Shown here one piece after another: positions 32,351-46,200 of a stretch of 64,000 nt of DNA. The notes under the pieces were generated by a model. It was not told the origin of the DNA. It did no database searches and worked only from the letters and a program-made list of their open reading frames with translations. Each line of letters begins with the position of its first letter. Positions within the stretch are counted from its first letter, which is position 1. A program made the position numbers and the translations under genes. Origin of the DNA: Acheta domesticus (taxonomy: Eukaryota; Arthropoda; Insecta; Orthoptera; Gryllidae); contig JAHLJT010000631.1 in assembly GCA_031308135.1 (NCBI GenBank), positions 4,813,371 through 4,877,370 on the forward strand. The letters run 5' to 3'.

Positions 32351-33264
32351 TATTTTCATAATTCGCAAAAAGTGTGTGACGTATGCAAGAGAAGTATACA
32401 CTGCGAGTTTTCTTGCGTTGAATTCTTACCCCCGTCCCTTGTACTAGCTGAATAATAAATTACGGTATAATCCGATAACCGAGATAAGGGCCATGCCGGA
32501 CCATTGAACCCTGTGATTCCACATTAAACAAACTAGCGTTAACTGTATCCTAAACAATTTTTTACTACTTTTGAAAAACAATTTTAAAGTATATTTTGTA
32601 ACTCAAATAATTAATTAATTCAGAGCAGTTATGAAAAAAGGTGTTAATTCCATGTGTAAGAACCATTTTTGTGAACCAAATTAACCATACAAAACACTAG
32701 ATATTAGTTGTCCATTACTTCCACAACATCAAATATATGGCATCCACACATTTCTCCATTTTTTAAGCTCTGGGTGTAATTTCAAACATTTCTCTCTTTC
32801 TTCTTCCCTTTATTCAGTCAAAAATAGTCAAATATATTTCATGCCAACAAATATTATGTTCTTTACTTATTTTTCAAATTTACTTATTTAATTATTTTTC
32901 CATGAAAATGGGTTTTCCAAGAGCACATAATTGAAATTGTGCATATGAACAATTTATATTGTGAAATTTCGAAATCTATTGGAAGAAGGTCGTAAAAACT
33001 AAAACCAACAGTGTTGGTCCAACACAAATAAAGAATTGTAAAAATAGAGAATACATTGTATTAATTTCTAAATTGTTTAATGTTAACTGTCTGTATGTTG
33101 CAATTCCTCATTTACAAACACAAGAATTTAAAAAATAAAAAAAAAATACTCATTTAACTCACATAACTTTTACACAAAAAAATGCACATATCCCTAAAAT
33201 CATTGTTACACCTATAAATACATCATACAATATTTACAACAATTACAAGACATTATACTTGTTA

Positions 33265-35472
33265 TTATGTATTCCTTGTACTATCACGAATCACTGGGTG
33301 TGATATGGCATGTTTCTGATCACAAGTGAATGATACAGTAATGGCGTATCTTGTACCAGTAGAAACTCTTTCTACAAAGTGTGTATTTTCAGAACCTGAA
33401 GTGAACATAGAAACACGGCCTAAAAACAAGAAAATGTGTTCAGTTAACTTACTACAATTCATTAGTATACTATTTCTAAGCAAGTCACATTTTTTAGAAG
33501 CATATTTCAAATTACCTGTCCTAGGTTCCACAGTTCTATTTACTTTGTCTGCATCCACAAAAACAAATCTCCCACCTTGAAAATCTCTACCATAATCACT
33601 CAAATACAAAAGTGATGTGAAATGGAATGCTTCATATGTTTCCTATAGTTCATTAGGACAGAAAAATGGAGATAATGAACTTAACATCGATCTACACTAT
33701 ATTTCACATTAACATACTTAAATGACAATACATCAGTGACAAAATAATGTTCTACATCTTGCAGCAGAAATGTAGGAAAAAATTAGGTGATATTAAATTA
33801 ATTACTGATCAAAGTTCAAAAAATGTATGACGGCAAAATAAAATTTATTAACAATTTATTTTCTTTGATTGAACCTATTATTATTTTTAATGTGAATTTA
33901 ATGTATCTTGTATTGCAATAAAAAAGGAAGTGTTGGCTGAAAAAAATTGAAGAATTGTAAGAACAAGAACAGCTTGGGATAAATTGATTAAAAGAATGAC
34001 TGTCCTTACCTTATCCACATGAGTATGCCAATATTCATCATGAATTGTTTGTGGAGGAGAACTGGTTAATCGAGAGAAGAAAGTTGGATGAGTGAGATAT
34101 AAAATGTCTCTTTCTACTCCAAAGTAATTAGCTACAGCGTGATGAATCTTTGATTGTACAGTTCTGTTAAAAAATTAACCCATTACTCCAATGATAAAAT
34201 TACATTGTTAAATTAAGCAAGACATTTGTTAAATAGGAGCCAAAGAATGTATATATTGTACAATTCACAAAACCAATCTTCCAAAAGTATTATTCAATAA
34301 TGTATTTCGTGTATTGCTTTTCTCCACAAATACACAGTTGCAGAACTTTAAATTGTACCACACAAATATTCTATGCAACAATTTGCTTCCAACAGTATAG
34401 TTTATCATAAAAATTTCCTCATGTCCTAGTTTAAACAAATTCATAAATATCATGAATTCTCTATCACAATGCTATAATTTCAATAATTTATTCACATACA
34501 CAATTTTGTAAATCTTTTTTAGAAATTAAACTGTATTTTTGTCTCAAAATTTCAGTAACATCATCAAATAAAATTTATTTGAATAATGAAAAAATTACCT
34601 CTTCACTTTTTCATAGCCTGAAATGAATGTATTCCCTTCTCACTAGTACTCTGAATTCCAACAAAAAAACTATTGCCTACATCTTTTCTAGATCTACTTT
34701 ACAGATAATTCACTTTGGCCTTTTTATTTACCTATATAATTCAAAGTCAGAGTCCCTGAAGACACTGGCTGCCTCATTCATTTTGTACATATTAACAAAG
34801 CCTTGATCATATGAGATTGCTCCAGAATGTAAATCTAAAATTGCAGCTCCTCCTCGTGGTTTCCCCATTGCCAGCCCACGCTTAGCCATATCCAGAAGGG
34901 CGGTTGCTTCAGAAACAGAAATTATTTTGTCTGATACAAGACGTCCACAACGTTTTGGTGCACAGCCTAGAAGAAAACAAACTGAATCATACTAGAAGTA
35001 CAATAAAATACCTCTATAAATAGAATGAATGAACACTAGTAAGACAAGGATTGTGAAAAAATATTACAAAGTGACTTATCACTGTACCAGGAAATTTTAT
35101 CACTTCATCTTTGTAAGATGCAGAACATGAGACTTCTTGAGCAAGATGCTCATGAACATCCTTATATTTTGCAAGGGTAACTTCCTTGTTTGATTTGCTT
35201 GAAAAATAAACAACCGCAAATACACCTAATACCATTACTCCTCGGGCCCATACTCTCTGCGTTCGAAACTGTGGAAGTGGGCCAAATTTTCTGCAGAAAA
35301 ATATTCGAAGATTAATATATAAGTAGCAACGTTCTTTTGGCGATAGCCTTCATTTCTCATGTAACATCCATACGCACGGTTTTATTTCTTCTGACGATCC
35401 GTCCTTAGAATCTGCCTTATTGGTTTTTGTTTGTAACTGGCTATCTTTCCGTTTCCTAACTTCCGACGACAT
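33265..35472 (-). CDS. OGFOD3: 2-oxoglutarate/iron oxygenase domain protein 3
   Basis: Six coding exons on the minus strand: 35472-35378, 35290-35088, 34966-34732, 34163-34010, 33642-33516 and 33419-33265. All have GT donors and AG acceptors and sum to 969 nt (322 residues plus TAA), close to the 319 residues I recall for human OGFOD3. Residues about 47-63 form one membrane-spanning helix after a short charged N-terminus, suggesting a type II membrane protein with its catalytic domain on the lumenal or outer side. The Fe(II) site is H226-x-D228 (in HTHVD) and H285 (in SENTHFVER), with R295 (GTRYAITVSFTCD) placed to bind 2-oxoglutarate. The SDYGRDFQGGRFVF block before H285 is typical of prolyl-hydroxylase-like domains. 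The family's substrate is not known to me. The gene is head to head with KDM5. Confidence 0.9.
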
Positions 35473-35990
35473 ATTCAATTTCGCTTTCTTACAAGAAAAT
35501 TAAGAAAAAAATCCTCTTGATATGTTGGTTTTCACCTTGCCAACGACCTTACCAAACCGCTATCACGAAACGTCAAACCCCCGTGTTTAAATGTCCGAGG
35601 ACGCAAAGTGCGAAATAGTAAACAAGTGAAAATCAGACGTGAAAACTTCAGCAGCCAACATACTGGAGTGAACGTGCGCCATAGTGTTGACTGAGTCTAC
35701 CTCGATTGCAGTCGACTCACGTCAATATTAGAAGCATTAGAATTGTTTTATTGCGTAATATATCATTATTTGTGTGGAGTACGTGATAAAGTTCAAGTCT
35801 CGGTGCATGGGGAGTGAAGAAACGTAAAGACTTAAAACGCGGAAGTTGGTCTTCCAGATGCAGTAGTTGTGGCTTCAGAAAATAGTTTCTTTCTTCCATT
35901 GCTTCGGAAATTTCGCTTCTTTACTGTGCGTGGTTATGTCCCCCTTTGTTCGATTGCTTTCCAAAAACACCTGATTGTTGGGACAGAACG

Positions 35991-36096
35991 GTAAGTCGTG
36001 TGTCATTGTATGAAGTATTTTCACATTTTGTTCTGAAAAAATAAATGATATAGCAATTTGTTTATTGCCAAACTTGATAAATGTCATTGATTGCAG
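35991..36096 (+). other. candidate 5' UTR intron of KDM5
   Basis: The donor GTAAGTCG is near consensus and the acceptor TTGATTGCAG fits well. At 106 bp it resembles the short introns of the neighbouring genes. It would be the only intron upstream of the stop codon in this gene. Splicing here is predicted, not shown. Confidence 0.5.
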
Positions 36097-36224
36097 ATAT
36101 CAAAAATGTATTGCGGAATCGTATTACGAGATTTCATACTCTGAATTGAAGAAATTGCTGAGGAAGAATAATAATGAGCTTTATAACACCTGATGTGTCT
36201 GCCATTCCCAGAATTATTTAAGTT

Positions 36225-36263
36225 ATCATCATCAACATCATCACCACCACCACTACCACCACC
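36225..36263 (+). repeat. CAT/CAC trinucleotide repeat in the KDM5 leader
   Basis: An imperfect run of ATC and ACC triplets of about 39 bp lies in the presumed 5' leader. It may vary in length between individuals. Confidence 0.8.
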
Positions 36264-36583
36264 TTGAAAATTCATTTGACCAGCCTGACCCAGATGTGTG
36301 TTTCCAAATTTGTACTTTGAGCACATGCTCTATGGTGGATTGTTCAGTATTTTTATGACCATGCAAATGAGATGAACAATATGAAAATAATGATTATCGA
36401 TAAATGTAGGGAAAAAATCAGTGCTATTCATAAGTCAATGTGAGTTTATATTAAGTATTGATTAATTTGTGTGAATTTATTAGGAAATTGTACTTAGTTA
36501 ATTATAAGTTAGTGTGTAAAGTAGTTTTGATGTAATTTTTTGATATTGTGAGAGCCAAGTTGTAATAAGTATTGGTACAAACA

Positions 36584-39500
36584 ATGAATTCATCTAGAGG
36601 TAATGTGCAAGATAAACATTCCAAACATGCTGGAATTGGTGACTTCAAGTTTCAAGTACCTCAAGAAGCTCCTGTATTTGAGCCTACAAAGGAAGAATTT
36701 CAAGATCCTTTAAAGTACATTAATTCAATTCGTCATATTGCAGAAAATTCTGGCATCTGCAAGATAAAACCACCTCCAGACTGGCAACCTCCCTTTGCAG
36801 TTGATGTGGATAAATTCAAGTTTACTCCCAGAATTCAACGCCTCAATGAGTTAGAAGCAAAAACAAGAATTAAGCTAAATTTTCTGGATCAGATAGCAAA
36901 GTTCTGGGAACTACAGGGATCCTCTCTCAAAATTCCTGTCGTAGAGAAAAAGGCATTAGATCTTTACACACTGTTTAAATTGGTACAAGATGAAGGAGGA
37001 GCTGAAACAGTCACAAAGGAAAAGAAGTGGAATAAAATATCTATCAAGATGGGATTTAATGATGCAAAAGGACTTGGAAGTTTGTTGAAGCATCATTATG
37101 AAAGAATTTTATATCCATATGATGTCTTCTGTAATGGCAAAGTACTTTCTCAACTAAAGGTAGAATCGGATAGTAATGAAACTAAAGACAAAGATTACAA
37201 GCCACATGGGATACCATCTCGGCAAGCTATCAAGCCACCTCAAGAAAAATATGGCCGAAGATCAAAACGTTACGATTCATCAGAATTTCCAGAAGATGAA
37301 ATAATTTATGAAGATGGAAGTTCATCCAATGATAACAAAGAGCTCAGGAGACTGCAGTTTTATGGTGCTGGCCCCAAAATGGCCGGTTATCAAACAAAGA
37401 AAGAAGAGAAACCAAAAAATAAAACCAGAGGAAAGAAAGTAAATTATGAATACGATCCACTTGCAAAATACATATGTCACAATTGTGGCCGTGGAGATGT
37501 TGAAGAATGTATGTTGCTGTGTGATGGCTGTGATGATAGCTATCACACTTTCTGTCTTCTGCCTCCATTGCCAGATATCCCAAAAGGAGACTGGCGGTGT
37601 CCAAAGTGTGTAGCAGAAGAGGTTAGCAAACCCACAGAAGCATTTGGTTTTGAGCAGGCTCAAAGAGAATATACTTTGCAACAGTTTGGTGAAATGGCTG
37701 ACCAATTTAAGTCAGATTACTTCAATATGCCTGTTCATTTAGTACCAACATCTCTAGTGGAAAGGGAGTTTTGGCGAATTGTTTCATCTATTGATGAAGA
37801 TGTCACAGTCGAGTATGGTGCTGATCTACACACAATGGATCATGGTTCTGGATTCCCAACTAAAAACTCCAATGGCAAAATTTATGATATTGATCAAGTG
37901 TATGCAGATTCTGGCTGGAATCTGAACAATTTGCCTGTTTTGGAAGGTTCAGTTCTGGGCCACATAAATGCAGATATTTCAGGTATGAAAGTCCCATGGA
38001 TGTACGTTGGAATGTGTTTTGCCACTTTTTGTTGGCACAATGAAGATCACTGGAGTTATTCAATTAATTATCTGCATTGGGGAGAACCAAAAACTTGGTA
38101 TGGTGTTTCTGGAAACAAGGCTGAATGTTTTGAGGCAGCTATGAAAAAAGCTGCTCCTGAACTTTTTCATTCTCAGCCAGATTTGCTTCATCAATTAGTC
38201 ACAATTATGAATCCTAACATTTTAATGGCGGAAGGTGTTCCTGTTTGCCGCACTGATCAACATGCAGGGGAATTTGTGGTGACTTTTCCTCGAGCTTACC
38301 ATGCTGGTTTCAATCAAGGTTACAATTTTGCAGAAGCAGTGAACTTTGCACCTGCTGACTGGTTGAAAATGGGCCGTGAATGTGTAAACCACTACTCAGT
38401 TCTTCATCGTTTTTGTGTCTTTTCTCATGATGAGCTAGTATGTAAAATGGCTCTGAACCCTGATGAATTGGATATCACAGTTGCAGTTGCTGCATATCAA
38501 GATATGTTTGAAATGGTTGAATGTGAAAAGAAGTTGCGTAAATCTCTCTTGGAATGGGGAATCACTGAAGCAGAAAGAGAAGCTTTTGAATTATTGCCGG
38601 ATGATGAAAGACAGTGTGAGGTCTGCAAAACAACATGTTTTTTGTCAGCTGTTACGTGTAGCTGTAGTGGTGATAAGTTGGCCTGCCTTCGACATTACAC
38701 AAGTTTGTGTTCTTGCCAACCTGACCAACACACACTCAGATACCGTTATACTCTAGATGAACTTCCTGTTATGTTGCACAAATTAAGAATACGTGCAGAT
38801 GCATTTGATACATGGATTGCTAATCTTCATGACAGTATTGATCCCAAAACTCCTAAAAAAGACTTGAGTGCTTTGAAAGCTCTGCTGGAAGAGGCTCAAG
38901 AAAAGAAGTTTGTTCCCACCGAATTGTTGGATTCAGTCCAGAAAATTGTTGCAGAATCAGAGCGTTATGCAAAAGTTGCCCAAGGATTGTGCTTCAATAA
39001 AGTACGTACAAGAAACAGACAAGTAATGCAATCAAAACCAAAAATTACAATTGAAGAAATTCGTACTTATGTAAGTAAGATGGAAAGTTTGCCTGTTAAC
39101 ATGAAGGAAACTACTGCAATGAAAGATTTACTGAAGAGAGTGGAAACTTTCAAAGAAAAGAGTGAAGAACTCTTGAAGTCTGAGTTCCCTGAATCTAAAG
39201 AACTATCTGCTTGTTTAGAATTAGGTTATGCTCTCGATATTGACTTACCTGAAGTTCCAAGACTTAAACAGTATTATGAGCAAATGCAATGGCTTGAGAA
39301 TGTTCAGTTTCAGCGCTCCGAACCAGATAAACTGACTACCGAGATGCTGCGTCAACTCTTGGCCTCTGGTATTGAATTAGCTCCTCATCCAGCTGTGGAA
39401 AAGGCAATGGGTGAGTTGCAAATTCTACTGACTCAAGTAGAGCGCTGGGAAGAAAAAGCTCGGCAAAACCTTCAAGCTCATTCTCTTCTCCCTATTGAAA

Positions 39501-41809
39501 ACATTGAGAATATATTGCTGGAATCTGACAACATTTCTGCTCATCTGCCCAGTGTAGTACCTTTGAAAGATGCTTTGAAGAAAGGAAAGGAGTGGATTAA
39601 GAGAGTGGAAGACATCCAGAATGCAACTAACTTCCCTTATGTTGACACACTGGAAGACTTGGTGAGTCGAGGACGATCCATTTCAGTTCTTTTGGATTCT
39701 TTGCCACAACTGGAACAGCAGCTTCATGGTGCTCAGATGTGGAAAGAACGAACAGCACGTACATTCCTCAGAAAAAATTCTCATTACACTCTAATGGATG
39801 CTTTGTCTCCCCGTGTTGCTGTGGGACTAGAAGCATTGAAACTGAAGAAACGCCGGTATCGTGAAGAAACTGAGCTGTCTCGAGTTTCACATACTGTTGC
39901 TGGAGTGAAATTGGAAGGTGACGTGGATCCAGCAGTTGTAGTTGCTGCATTCAAGAAGGCTGAGGAACATGAGATGGCACGGATGCTGAAATTTCGACAA
40001 GAGAATATGCGTAAGCGAGAAGCTGATTGTGGTGATGCACATTATTGTATCTGTCGCCGTCCTATCGCTGGTGTAATGTTTCAGTGTGAATTGTGCAAAG
40101 ACTTGTTTCATTCAATGTGTGTACCTATCCCCAAAACTTCAAACAGTAAATCAAAAGTTGGAAGTGGTGCTGGGACATCTCTGTCGTATCTTGGAACGAA
40201 TGCTGGCTCTCTACGAGAAGTAAAGTTTCTTTGTCCAAGTTGTTTGCGATCCAGGAGACCCCGCTTGGAAACAATTTTAGCTCTTTTGGTGGCCCTTCAG
40301 AAAATCCCAGTTCGAATACCTGAAGGAGAAGCTCTTCAGTGTCTGACTGAAAGAGCTATGAATTGGCAGGATCGTGCAAGACAAGCTCTAGCTACAGAGG
40401 AATTGGCATCGGCTTTGGCCAAGCTCTCTGTATTATCTCAACAACTTGTTGAGGCTGCCGCACGTGTTAAGACTGAAAAAATTATTTCAAGTGAACTGAA
40501 TAAAGCTGCAGCTGCTGGAAATAAAATTCCAGAGATGCAGCGTCTTGAGAAAAATCATTCCTCAATGTCTGCATCATCAGAAAGAGGGAAAATTGCTGAC
40601 GTAGATTCCCCTAGCAATCAAGATAAAAACAGAAGCAGACGTACTCTTGATGATGATGAAAACAGTGGTGGAAGTGGTGAAGATCACAAAAACCCTGAAG
40701 AAGAGAGAGAAAGAAGAATTTCCCAAACTAGTCCAAATATCAGAGATGATGAAGAAGACACAAGCTTTGAAGACAATGCCAGTTCTTACAGCACATCTGA
40801 ACATGCTTACTCAACTGCATCACGGACTGGGCTGGCTGGAGGTAAGAAGCATGTGCGGAAAACACCTCTTGTTCCCCGTCAGTTGGAAGTACCTGTACTT
40901 GCTCTTAGTGAGACAGCTTGCCAGCAGTTGGAAGAATTAATGATGGAAGGTGATTTGCTTGAAGTGTCTCTTGATGAAACTCATCATATATGGCGCATAC
41001 TGCAGGCAACCAGGCCTCATCATGATGACAGGTATCCTGACTTTGAGGATTTGGACAATGAACTACAAGTAGAGAAGTTGAGGAAGGAAGGAAGAGAACG
41101 CCGAAAAGGGAAAAAGAAGTCTTCTGAAGAACCTGATTCACAGAGTGGTTCCAAGAAAATCAAAATCCTTGTTTTTAAGGATGAAGATAAATCTGGAAAA
41201 CGGCGTGAGGGAAAGAAAAAATTTTGTCGAGAAATGGGTGATCCTGCAAAACGGATGCCACGTAAAGGGAAACACAATGTCTCTGAGTCAGAAAAGAAAT
41301 CTGATAATCCAACACATTCAAAACCAGAAAGTTCTGATGAAGATGAAGACTGTGCTGCTCCAACATGTTTGCGACCCACCGGCCATGAAGTAGATTGGGT
41401 GCAGTGTGATGGGGGGTGTGATATGTGGTTCCATTTGCATTGTGTAGGACTTGATAAGAAGGATCTGAGGGAAGATGAAGATTATATATGTAAACAATGC
41501 TCTAATCCCTTAGGTGAACCTGAACCCACTCAAGAAGTTGATCTCTCACGAGTGAAAGTTGAACATGGTAATGGAGATGTAAGCATGAGTTTAGATGGAC
41601 TAATTCCATTGTCAAAGACTGTGTCAAGCAGAGATAGCAGTGAAATGACAACTGATGAAACTTTAGCTATTAGTTCAGTGGACTGGGGATGTAGTTTTGA
41701 CGATGCACAATCTGTGCCGAATGCTTCGAGTGAGTGTGGAGAGCAAGGTCAATCAACAATTTCCATTGAGGGTGACACAGAAATATTAGAAACTAATGTG
41801 CACATATAG
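36584..41809 (+). CDS. KDM5: lysine-specific H3K4 demethylase KDM5 (Lid), single coding exon
   Basis: The frame is 1,741 codons without an intron. ATG 36,584 is the first methionine after an in-frame TAA at 36,566. Domains in order: JmjN (about 29-70), ARID (92-183), PHD1 (297-345, CX2C...[12 protein letters not shown]), JmjC (about 440-600), C5HC2 zinc finger (678-731), PLU-1 helical region (about 740-1080), PHD2 (1155-1216), an acidic/basic low-complexity stretch (1340-1590) and PHD3 (about 1590-1640, [16 protein letters not shown]). The Fe(II) ligands H485, E487 and H573 are present, so the enzyme should be active. KDM5 removes tri- and dimethyl marks from histone H3 lysine 4 in the nucleus and sits in repressive and activating chromatin complexes. 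Length and domain order match animal KDM5/Lid. The absence of coding introns is unusual beside two intron-rich neighbours. Confidence 0.97.
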   Translation: MNSSRGNVQDKHSKHAGIGDFKFQVPQEAPVFEPTKEEFQDPLKYINSIRHIAENSGICKIKPPPDWQPPFAVDVDKFKFTPRIQRLNELEAKTRIKLNFLDQIAKFWELQGSSLKIPVVEKKALDLYTLFKLVQDEGGAETVTKEKKWNKISIKMGFNDAKGLGSLLKHHYERILYPYDVFCNGKVLSQLKVESDSNETKDKDYKPHGIPSRQAIKPPQEKYGRRSKRYDSSEFPEDEIIYEDGSSSNDNKELRRLQFYGAGPKMAGYQTKKEEKPKNKTRGKKVNYEYDPLAKYICHNCGRGDVEECMLLCDGCDDSYHTFCLLPPLPDIPKGDWRCPKCVAEEVSKPTEAFGFEQAQREYTLQQFGEMADQFKSDYFNMPVHLVPTSLVEREFWRIVSSIDEDVTVEYGADLHTMDHGSGFPTKNSNGKIYDIDQVYADSGWNLNNLPVLEGSVLGHINADISGMKVPWMYVGMCFATFCWHNEDHWSYSINYLHWGEPKTWYGVSGNKAECFEAAMKKAAPELFHSQPDLLHQLVTIMNPNILMAEGVPVCRTDQHAGEFVVTFPRAYHAGFNQGYNFAEAVNFAPADWLKMGRECVNHYSVLHRFCVFSHDELVCKMALNPDELDITVAVAAYQDMFEMVECEKKLRKSLLEWGITEAEREAFELLPDDERQCEVCKTTCFLSAVTCSCSGDKLACLRHYTSLCSCQPDQHTLRYRYTLDELPVMLHKLRIRADAFDTWIANLHDSIDPKTPKKDLSALKALLEEAQEKKFVPTELLDSVQKIVAESERYAKVAQGLCFNKVRTRNRQVMQSKPKITIEEIRTYVSKMESLPVNMKETTAMKDLLKRVETFKEKSEELLKSEFPESKELSACLELGYALDIDLPEVPRLKQYYEQMQWLENVQFQRSEPDKLTTEMLRQLLASGIELAPHPAVEKAMGELQILLTQVERWEEKARQNLQAHSLLPIENIENILLESDNISAHLPSVVPLKDALKKGKEWIKRVEDIQNATNFPYVDTLEDLVSRGRSISVLLDSLPQLEQQLHGAQMWKERTARTFLRKNSHYTLMDALSPRVAVGLEALKLKKRRYREETELSRVSHTVAGVKLEGDVDPAVVVAAFKKAEEHEMARMLKFRQENMRKREADCGDAHYCICRRPIAGVMFQCELCKDLFHSMCVPIPKTSNSKSKVGSGAGTSLSYLGTNAGSLREVKFLCPSCLRSRRPRLETILALLVALQKIPVRIPEGEALQCLTERAMNWQDRARQALATEELASALAKLSVLSQQLVEAAARVKTEKIISSELNKAAAAGNKIPEMQRLEKNHSSMSASSERGKIADVDSPSNQDKNRSRRTLDDDENSGGSGEDHKNPEEERERRISQTSPNIRDDEEDTSFEDNASSYSTSEHAYSTASRTGLAGGKKHVRKTPLVPRQLEVPVLALSETACQQLEELMMEGDLLEVSLDETHHIWRILQATRPHHDDRYPDFEDLDNELQVEKLRKEGRERRKGKKKSSEEPDSQSGSKKIKILVFKDEDKSGKRREGKKKFCREMGDPAKRMPRKGKHNVSESEKKSDNPTHSKPESSDEDEDCAAPTCLRPTGHEVDWVQCDGGCDMWFHLHCVGLDKKDLREDEDYICKQCSNPLGEPEPTQEVDLSRVKVEHGNGDVSMSLDGLIPLSKTVSSRDSSEMTTDETLAISSVDWGCSFDDAQSVPNASSECGEQGQSTISIEGDTEILETNVHI

Positions 41810-41884
41810 ATAGATACTATACTATTATTTCGTAGATTTATGTCTTCTTATATCACTGTTTGTCAAACTATAATGTATGGCTTC

Positions 41885-42009
41885 AATAAAATTATAATTA
41901 TAGTGAGATATATGTGAGTAGTGTGAATACAGAGCCTTTTGAGATCCCCTTATAGTAGATTTCTTTCCTTCAGTCATTTCTATTGTTTGTCTTTTTTTTC
42001 CTAAATAAA
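41885..42009 (+). terminator. KDM5 polyadenylation signals
   Basis: AATAAA occurs at 41,885-41,890 and again at 42,004-42,009, 76 and 195 bp after the stop codon. Either could direct cleavage. T-rich and GT-rich sequence follows the second (GAAGTGTTTTTATTTTTTG). Confidence 0.7.
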
Positions 42010-43272
42010 GCTTGATATTTTATGGAAGAAGTGTTTTTATTTTTTGAAATGTCCCTTTGATGTGCTATTTAAGAGGAAATTCCAATCTTTAATTTCATTT
42101 AGAATTTGTATTTCTCTGGAAACCACCTTGGTTATTCCTTAACTTCTGCTCTCAATTTTTTTTTTGACAAATTTAATTGTCTAGTAATTTTAAGACTAAT
42201 TTGATTGTACACTTTCCCAAGACATTGATTTCAGTAATGAAAATCAGTTCTGTATTGTGACTTAGAATGATAAGGAAATAAAACAGGCAAGTAACAGCAT
42301 CCACATAGTTTGATGAAATTATTAGGTCTATGATTTCTGCCAATAATGCATCAGAAAATCTTTCATATCTTCAATTGTTCATTAATTCAGTAGTGGGGAT
42401 TAATTTCTAGAAATTTCCAGTTCATTGAGAGTTGTTTTGTTAAGCTCTTAGATTATTGATTTTTGAGGTGTGATTGTACATGAAAAAAACTGAGCTAAAC
42501 TAATCTTCAATGACAAATTCTCCACATAACTATTACTCAAAAGCCAGAAGAATTATTACTCTTAAAGTCCAAGGATGTTTTCCTCCCATCAAACTCTCCT
42601 TATTTAAATGTGTGTTCTTTGCTTCAGTATATTTTTATGGGTATGCTAATTTCTTATTCTAAAATGAAGTCCATTCTTAACCTATACCAAACTATGAAGA
42701 TCTTACTATTACCAATAGTGTAGCTACTCAAAGTTGGTGCAACTTAAACTATGCATGGATATAAAATTGGCATGTAATGAAAAGAAGATTCACCAAAGGA
42801 AGAGTTATCTCAGAGTTGCAGGAAATGGTTGATAATGACAAAGGAGTGAATCTCAATATTCACTTAAGTGAGAAACTGCAGTGATAAACATGGAATGGCT
42901 AATAGCATGAAACGTACATGTTCCAGAATTAGAAAGTTCTTAAAGAAGAGGAATTAGGTGTGCGAGTGATTGAAAATTGGTGCTGTTTTGCTTTTGGATT
43001 CTTTTCTCTTAATATTTTTTGTCAGTACTAAATAAAAGTGAAACGAGAAACATTTCAGTCTGTATTAAAAATTTTCTGAATTTTGTAGTATGTTACCAAA
43101 ACAGAAAAGAAGTTACTAAAATGTGTACCATTTATATCACTGAATATTGTTTTCAATTTAACTGCTTCTTATATGAAACATTACATGTAGATATGAAATA
43201 CAGTATTTGTACATAGTTTATTTACAATTTGGAAGATGCGTACATTTATATTATTTTACTTTCTTAAATTTA
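42010..43272. other. intergenic region between KDM5 and FBF1
   Basis: AT-rich, with no frame of note. The acceptor-like TTCTTAAATTTAG ending at 43,272, 25 bp before the FBF1 start codon, implies an upstream non-coding FBF1 exon that I could not locate. The FBF1 promoter may lie in this stretch. Confidence 0.5.
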
Positions 43273-43297
43273 GGATCAATAACAGAGGAATATAAAA

Positions 43298-46200
43298 ATG
43301 GCAAACTTTTATGAAGATTTGGCTGGTGAAGCTGGCAGTGATATTGAATCTGACATATCAGATGTCAATCCAGCAGAAATGGCAAAGATGTTGCAGGTTA
43401 GGTTGCACATGGCAGATCAACAAAATACTGCTATTTAACAAATTAATTTACTGGGTGCTGAATTAAAATTTTACAGGGCCTTGATGACATGGATGATGCT
43501 CTTTTTAAATCCAAGAAACAGAATGAATCTATAACATCTCCAAGAAAATCATCCAGAAAGGTATGGTCATATTACTGTTGCACTTTATTACTGTCCAGTG
43601 CACCAATGCTTTAAAACTACAAGTTGTTATTGTCCTTAGGCATCATCAGCCCAAGATCTTTCTTTGAAGTCAGAAAAACAACATGTCACGTTTGGTGAAA
43701 ATAAAACAGATATTGCTAAAAAGAAAGGACACGCAAGAAAAACTCAAGATGAGGGTAAATTAGGAAATATTCATGATTTTAATCTAATCTTTTACTTATT
43801 GATCATAGAAATGACTTGTTTTCTTTCATATGATGAAATTTTACTATTATTATGAAAATTTTAAAGAGGAAATTCAATATTTTTTTAGATTTTGATTGGG
43901 ACGATCCTTTGGGAGACATTCTATCCAGTGATGAATCTGGTGGGAAAACAAAATCATCTGTAACTAAACAAATGACTCAGAAGAAAGGTAGACAAGAAAC
44001 AGTGAGTAATCAGCCAGTTGATGGTAAAAGTTCATTATTAAAAGATAAAACAGTTAAAGATCTATTTGGCTTAGAAGATCCCAAAGAAATAAATGAAAAA
44101 CAAGAAAAAGGTTTCAGCAAACTTGCCTCCGAGAAACAATCTGAAGAGCCAAAATCGTTGGAATCATATTTAGATAAGAAATATCCCAAGAAAGCAGAAA
44201 CAACTTCATTAAATGATGAATTCAACACTTCTAAAGTATTTTCAGTGTCTGATACTGCAATGACTAAGAAAAACCCTCCCTCAAAAGCTTCTGCATTTCA
44301 GAAGAAAGCTGATGAAGCAGAGAGTGATGATCTGTTAATGGGTTTAGGTTTAGACACAGATAAGAAAACTGCCAGTAATTTATTTGGTGCTAGATCTAAT
44401 GTAGCAAAATCAAGATCAATTATGGACGACATTTTTACAAGCCCAGAAAAAAATATTGGCACAAGTGATGCAAAGAAAACAAACAAACAGGAATCAGCCA
44501 ATGAAGGTACAGTTGCCTTTGGCAAATATGCTCCATCTGTATCAAATACAAGAGAATCACGCCGTTCTACTTCTAGACGAGAAACCTCAATCGGAGATCC
44601 ATTGGGCTTGTTTTCACCCCCAGCTACTCCTCGAAGAAGCCAAACAGTGGAATCAGATCATAAAGCAGCATCCAATTTGCAAACATCTACACCTATGAAG
44701 AAATCTGAATACAATGATGACAAATCAGATTGGCTGGGACTATCTTCAAGTAAGGAAGCAAAAGCACACTCAATATCTCCTGAGCGCAAAAGAATCACTG
44801 AAAGAAAATCTTCCAAAACAGCACATAATGATCCTGGAGTGCAACATCAGCCTTCTGCTTCTGATAACCTTCCAGAGTGGTTAGGAGGATCTGGAGGGCA
44901 TAAACAGAAAGAAGAACCTTCAAGAAATGTAGAGCATGTAACAGCTGCTGATGCTCCACAAATTTTACACAGTGTTCAGCCCAAAATCATCCCTGGGGTA
45001 GAAACAGGTGAGTAATTCATTTTATTATTTTTTTTAATGTAATTGTGCCAGGTGAGATAAAGACCAAGAAACATCGTAAAGTTTCAACCAGGCATGAATT
45101 CAGGAAATGTCTAAAGGGGAGGCCAAAAAGGGTTTTGTGGAAAAGTTAGTAAGTTATAAATTATTTTTAATTATATATTCTAATACGGGATGAAATCAAA
45201 TTCTATTTCACATCTTTCTAGACTAAAAATATGTTATCTCCAATTTTTACAATTAGTATGATCAAATCATCACTTGTTCAAAATCATTATCCTTGTTTGG
45301 ATGTTACTAATTCAGCAAAAATTCAGTTTATTGTTTTAGTTTCATTAGCTTTCTGAAAGAGTGTAAATGTCTAAGAGAGAGAATTTTTAGGCCTTGCATC
45401 AAATTCAAGATTGATGTCACATCAAAAATAATGAGTGGAAACATTGTAGAATTATAAATTAGTTACAATTAATAGGTAATAAAAATAACTGAATTGAATT
45501 TACTAAAATTCTTGTTAATGTATAAATAATGGCATTAACAATTACAACATTGTTAACTTTATCTTTCCTGTGAAGGTCCTCAGCCAAATGTACAAGTTGT
45601 AACATTGCATACCCAAAGCCAGATGGAGCAAGAAGCAGCATATGCACTGCAGTTGCAAGAACAACAATTGCGTACGGCCCTTCAATTGAGGCAGCACGAG
45701 GTACAACTTGCAAATGTCCATGAACGGCAGCGTACTTTACTACAACGTCAAGAACAACAGATGCAGCAGTTGCTAACACAACAGGCCCAAAGGCAGAAGC
45801 AACTGGAACAACAGCTACAAGACCAGCAGCAGCGAATAGCAGACTACATGCAAGCACTTATCAATCAACCCCTAACAACTATTGTAACCTCTCTTTCTCC
45901 AGAACTAGAGCCTCCAATCACAAGCAGTACAACATCAACACGAACAAAAGAGAAAACGTTAAGAAAAGAGGAGAACAATGGAAGTACTACAAATCAAAAT
46001 AATGAACCAGAATTAACTGATAGGGAAATCCAAGTGCAGCTGATGGAATCACAAGTAAGAGAAACTTACCACTTTGTCTGAAAATCATTTATTATGAACC
46101 ACCACTTTCTGGGTCAAGAGAATGAGCTCCCTCCAATCTTATGAATGTAAATCAATGAAAATATCAATATGAGTATAATATTAACATGTAAATCTTAATT

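Larger units (their letters stand above)
35473..36583. promoter_or_regulatory. divergent promoter region between OGFOD3 and KDM5, with KDM5 5' leader
   Basis: The start codons of OGFOD3 (minus) and KDM5 (plus) lie 1.1 kb apart with no other gene between. A strong donor, ACG|GTAAGT, at 35,990/35,991 followed by an acceptor, TTGATTGCAG, ending at 36,096 suggests a 106-bp intron in the KDM5 leader. If so, transcription of KDM5 starts upstream of 35,990 and the shared promoter lies within roughly 35,480-35,900. Several upstream ATGs occur in the leader. No TATA box is obvious. Transcript ends are inference. Confidence 0.6.

Noticed and set aside
36572..36583. TTG at 36,572 as the KDM5 start
   Set aside because: ATG at 36,584 follows immediately, lies in the same frame, and is the first methionine after an in-frame stop.
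40577..41393. Several frames of 75-119 codons overlapping the 3' part of KDM5 on both strands
   Set aside because: They are shadows of a strongly supported coding frame with acidic and lysine-rich codon bias.
45459..45857. 132-codon hydrophobic minus-strand frame in the FBF1 region
   Set aside because: It is the antisense of the Gln-rich FBF1 exon 5; CAG/CAA codons read as Leu/Cys on the other strand.
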